Assembly: GCF_004120195.1 (NCBI RefSeq)
Contig: NZ_SCHN01000011.1
Coordinates: forward strand, 1-64,000
Reading direction: 5' to 3'
DNA from: Enterovibrio baiacu
GTDB taxonomy: Bacteria > Pseudomonadota > Gammaproteobacteria > Enterobacterales > Vibrionaceae
Length of the DNA: 64,000 nucleotides
This document shows positions 61,943 through 64,000 of the stretch, one piece after another. The position numbers were made by a program, and so were the translations under genes. Below the pieces are notes generated by a model. That model worked only from the letters and a program-made list of their open reading frames with translations, was not told the origin of the DNA and ran no database searches. Position 1 is the stretch's first letter, and each line of letters begins with the position of its first letter.

Positions 61943-62419
61943 TTATTTATAGCGCCCTGCTGTAATGAACTCGTTGAAGCTTTCGCACCACACAATCACG
62001 GTGTTGAACTGAGAAGGATCAATGCCTTCAGGCACTTTGACGATAAAGTTCTCAAACGTTTTAACATCACCGACTTGGGTCATCTTGCCTTTTAAATTGA
62101 TAAAGTCGGTTTCTGTTTCGACAAACTCAGGGGAAAGGTACAGCTTGTAGTCTGGTCCGGGTGCGAGCTCTCCCATGAATGAAATTATATCAGGCCCAAT
62201 GGCAACACTGCCTTCGCCCCAATGAAAGGTATCGCTGTCTTTCAGATCTTTACGGAACTCTGCCGTGTAATTGGCACTCGCTGAAACTGACGTTATTTCC
62301 GCCGTAGATGGGCCTTCAGGGGCGATTAAGATGGGCAGGGTGTAGATACCGACAGCAAAGCCTATCGCCACAGCAGCAACATGGGAAATGACGAGAGTAA
62401 TAGCTTGTCGTGTGGTCAT
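61943..62419 (-). CDS. Membrane-anchored DM13-domain protein
   Basis: A 158-residue protein. The start MTTRQAITLVISHVAAVAIGF has GGAGG nine bases upstream and leads into one membrane helix (about 6-30). The rest, outside the cytoplasm, is a DM13 domain. It shows TAEFRKDLKDSDTFHWGEGSVAI, PGPDYKLYLS and the C-terminal signature FNTVIVWCESFNEFITAGRY with its conserved Cys. DM13 domains are proposed to have redox-related roles in animals and bacteria. The partner is unknown. It converges with the orphan 853-residue gene. Confidence 0.85.
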   Translation of the reverse strand: MTTRQAITLVISHVAAVAIGFAVGIYTLPILIAPEGPSTAEITSVSASANYTAEFRKDLKDSDTFHWGEGSVAIGPDIISFMGELAPGPDYKLYLSPEFVETETDFINLKGKMTQVGDVKTFENFIVKVPEGIDPSQFNTVIVWCESFNEFITAGRYK

Positions 62420-62989
62420 TGTTGAAAGCCTCCGATGTAGGGATATGTCATGGCTAAACAAGGTGAAATCATCGTCTTCGTGTTGTTTAGATACAGTGAT
62501 TATGTGTAATAGAGGGGGATAAAGAAACCGTCGTTGTTGTTTCTTTCGTGAGATGTGAAGGTGCCAACATTTACGATTATGCGCATGCTTGCGGTTACAC
62601 GATTGCCCATGAAATAAATTGAGTCTTTTCCTGAATAAAATATAGGCACTTTCCCTATGTTAATCAGCACATATATTTTTTGGCGACGCATCAGTTTTCT
62701 GTTTTGTCACATTTTAATCTTCGCGTCCCTAAAAAGAACAAAGTGCGTGCCACTCCAGGTACAATCTTCTCCTTTATAAAGACAAGAACAAGAAAAGTAA
62801 GCGCTTTTTATGAGAAAAGTGTGCGCTTTTTTATAAATCTGACGTCGCAGTTAAATATGTCTTACAAGGTATTAAATCTTAGAGGGTGTCCTATTTGGTT
62901 GGAATGAAATCATGTTGAATAAATAGCACTTGTTGTAGGTGGTCGTGCTCTCTATGTTCATAAATGGATTTTTAATCAAAGGGATAGAT
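62420..62989. other. Intergenic region between the DM13 and flavoenzyme genes
   Basis: About 570 bp that should hold divergent promoters. A direct repeat lies at 62791-62835 (listed separately). A 75-codon plus-strand frame at 62680 lacks a site, is Lys/Arg-rich and low in structure, and is not supported. Confidence 0.4.
62791..62835 (+). repeat. Imperfect tandem direct repeat, two units of 22-23 bp
   Basis: Unit 1 AGAAAAGTAAGCGCTTTTTA (62791-62810, plus TG) and unit 2 AGAAAAGTGTGCGCTTTTTT (62813-62832, plus ATA). Each contains an internal partly palindromic AAAGxxxGCGCTTTTT, so they could be two copies of a protein-binding site. Confidence 0.7.
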
Positions 62990-64000
62990 ATGTCTAAATT
63001 CAACAATGAAAGAAGAACGTTTTTAAAAAATGGCCGTGGGTTACTTTTTACTTCTGTTGCGGTTTCATCGCTTCCCATGTCATTCCTTCTTTCTGGCTGT
63101 GACAGTCCGTTTTATCACATCACGTATGAAAACTGGGCGCAGGATATTAAGGTTGGTGGCGTATTAGCGGCCAAGGTAACATCACGAGAAGACCTTGAAT
63201 CCGTCGCGAAATGGGCATTGGAGAATGGACACTTTATTAAGGCGTTCGGCTCTATGCATAATTGGTCGCCATTGATCCTTTCGGAAGACGAGCCCAAAGA
63301 TAAAGCCTTGTTGCTTGATATGTCTCAGTTTAATCACCTTGAAATGCTCGAGTCCCATGCTGATTATGGTGTGGTGAAAGCGGGATGTGGTGTGCAGTCA
63401 GAAGACTTGTATTCCTTTCTCGCCAATCAAACTGGCGGACAACCAGACATTCCCGGTTATGCGTTTTCAAATACCCCTGCGCCGGGTAACCTTTCTCTCG
63501 CAGGCATGCTTTCAATCGGTGGTCATGGCACCAAAGTGAGCTACAACGATTCAAAAGAGAATGAATCGCTAAACGGCAGTATAAGCAACAATGTCTTGTC
63601 GGTAACCGCGCTGGTATGGGACGGCAGCAAATACGCCCTGAGAACCTTCCACCGCGACGAAGAAGATGGCGATCTCTTCTTGGCAGCGCTTGGCGCTACC
63701 ATCATTCTTGAAGCGACACTGTATGTGCTGCCCAACTATAACCTTCGCTGCCAGAGTTTCACGGATGTGCATTACTCTGAACTCTTTGCATCAACAGCAG
63801 AAGAAACGCCATTGTCGATTGCGAAGATTTTGGATTCGGCAGGGCGCATGGAAGTTATTTGGTTCCCCTTTAGCCAGAAACCGTGGCTAAAAGTGTGGAG
63901 CAATGAGCCGCAAAAACCTGCGTCTTCGCGCGCTGTATCAGGGGCATACAACTATGCGTTTAGCGACAATATTCCCTTGTTCATTTCAAACATCATTAAA
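62990..64000 (+). CDS. Tat-exported FAD-dependent oxidase lipoprotein, cholesterol-oxidase-like (3' cut by window)
   Basis: The frame is open from ATG at 62990 to the window end (337 codons, no stop). An in-frame ATG at 62954 would add twelve residues. The N-terminus has a twin-arginine motif, ERRTFLKNG, a hydrophobic stretch and a lipobox LLSGC (about 35-39), so it looks like a folded enzyme exported by Tat and then lipidated. The FAD_binding_4 (VAO-type) domain follows: SREDLESVAKWALENGHFIKAFGSMHNWSPL, PAPGNLSLAGMLSIGGHGTKV and AALGATIILEATLYVLP. The GSMHNWSP segment, with its His, resembles the covalent-flavin site of type II cholesterol oxidases. The substrate is uncertain. Confidence 0.85.
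   Translation, partial: MSKFNNERRTFLKNGRGLLFTSVAVSSLPMSFLLSGCDSPFYHITYENWAQDIKVGGVLAAKVTSREDLESVAKWALENGHFIKAFGSMHNWSPLILSEDEPKDKALLLDMSQFNHLEMLESHADYGVVKAGCGVQSEDLYSFLANQTGGQPDIPGYAFSNTPAPGNLSLAGMLSIGGHGTKVSYNDSKENESLNGSISNNVLSVTALVWDGSKYALRTFHRDEEDGDLFLAALGATIILEATLYVLPNYNLRCQSFTDVHYSELFASTAEETPLSIAKILDSAGRMEVIWFPFSQKPWLKVWSNEPQKPASSRAVSGAYNYAFSDNIPLFISNIIK

Noticed and set aside
62680-62907. 75-codon frame in the DM13-oxidase gap
   Set aside because: No ribosome-binding site, a composition dictated by the direct repeat inside it, and no family features.

Overview
The window reads as a chromosome segment of a Vibrionaceae-like gammaproteobacterium; Grimontia or Enterovibrio is my best guess. 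The order yciK(-) sohB(+) yciN(-) topA(+) is the enterobacterial/vibrio order, the protein sequences resemble vibrio homologues, and codon use is vibrio-like. No rRNA, tRNA or CRISPR array was recognised. The left edge holds the 3' end of an IS3-family transposase. The right edge cuts a Tat-exported flavoenzyme gene.

Layout. (1) 1-8.6 kb: IS remnant, then yciK, sohB, a DUF805 gene, an AT-rich insertion carrying an OafA-like acyltransferase, yciN and topA. Heptanucleotide tandem repeats abut the 3' ends of both yciK and nasA. (2) 8.7-19.3 kb: nitrate/nitrite assimilation. nasA runs leftward; cobA-nirB-nirD, a narK-type transporter and a phosphatase/kinase fusion run rightward. The 475-bp divergent region carries two sigma-54 type -24/-12 elements and two overlapping NtrC-like dyads, so both arms look nitrogen-controlled. 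(3) 19.3-23.4 kb: a LysE exporter, an RCC1-repeat lipoprotein behind a G9 tract, and small thioredoxin, CPXCG and unknown proteins. (4) 23.5-36.5 kb: myo-inositol-type catabolism. A leftward operon (iolD, an Idh/MocA oxidoreductase, iolC, iolB, an iolJ-like aldolase, a second Idh/MocA oxidoreductase) faces a rightward isomerase/dehydratase, a sugar ABC importer and a LacI-family regulator.

(5) 36.5-40.8 kb: a ygjP-like metallopeptidase, a chemotaxis receptor and a MATE exporter. (6) 41.2-49.7 kb: three consecutive RTX-type adhesin-like genes. Each has a different N-terminal repeated module, and all share the same RTX block and C-terminal domain. (7) 49.8-53.9 kb: a GNAT acetyltransferase, then a PhyH-type dioxygenase divergent from a second iolB and iolG. 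A 40-bp perfect-arm palindrome between them has a 16-bp core identical to the operator at iolD, which ties the two inositol loci together. (8) 54-62.4 kb: tag, a DMT permease with a possible leader switch, a patatin-like lipase, a methyltransferase, a beta-barrel secreted protein, an 853-residue orphan protein and a DM13-domain protein. (9) 63-64 kb: a Tat/lipobox FAD oxidase, cut by the window end.

The observations I rank highest are the modular RTX trio, the shared palindromic inositol operators (which bring a dioxygenase into the regulon), and the bidirectional sigma-54/NtrC control region of the nas/nir genes.
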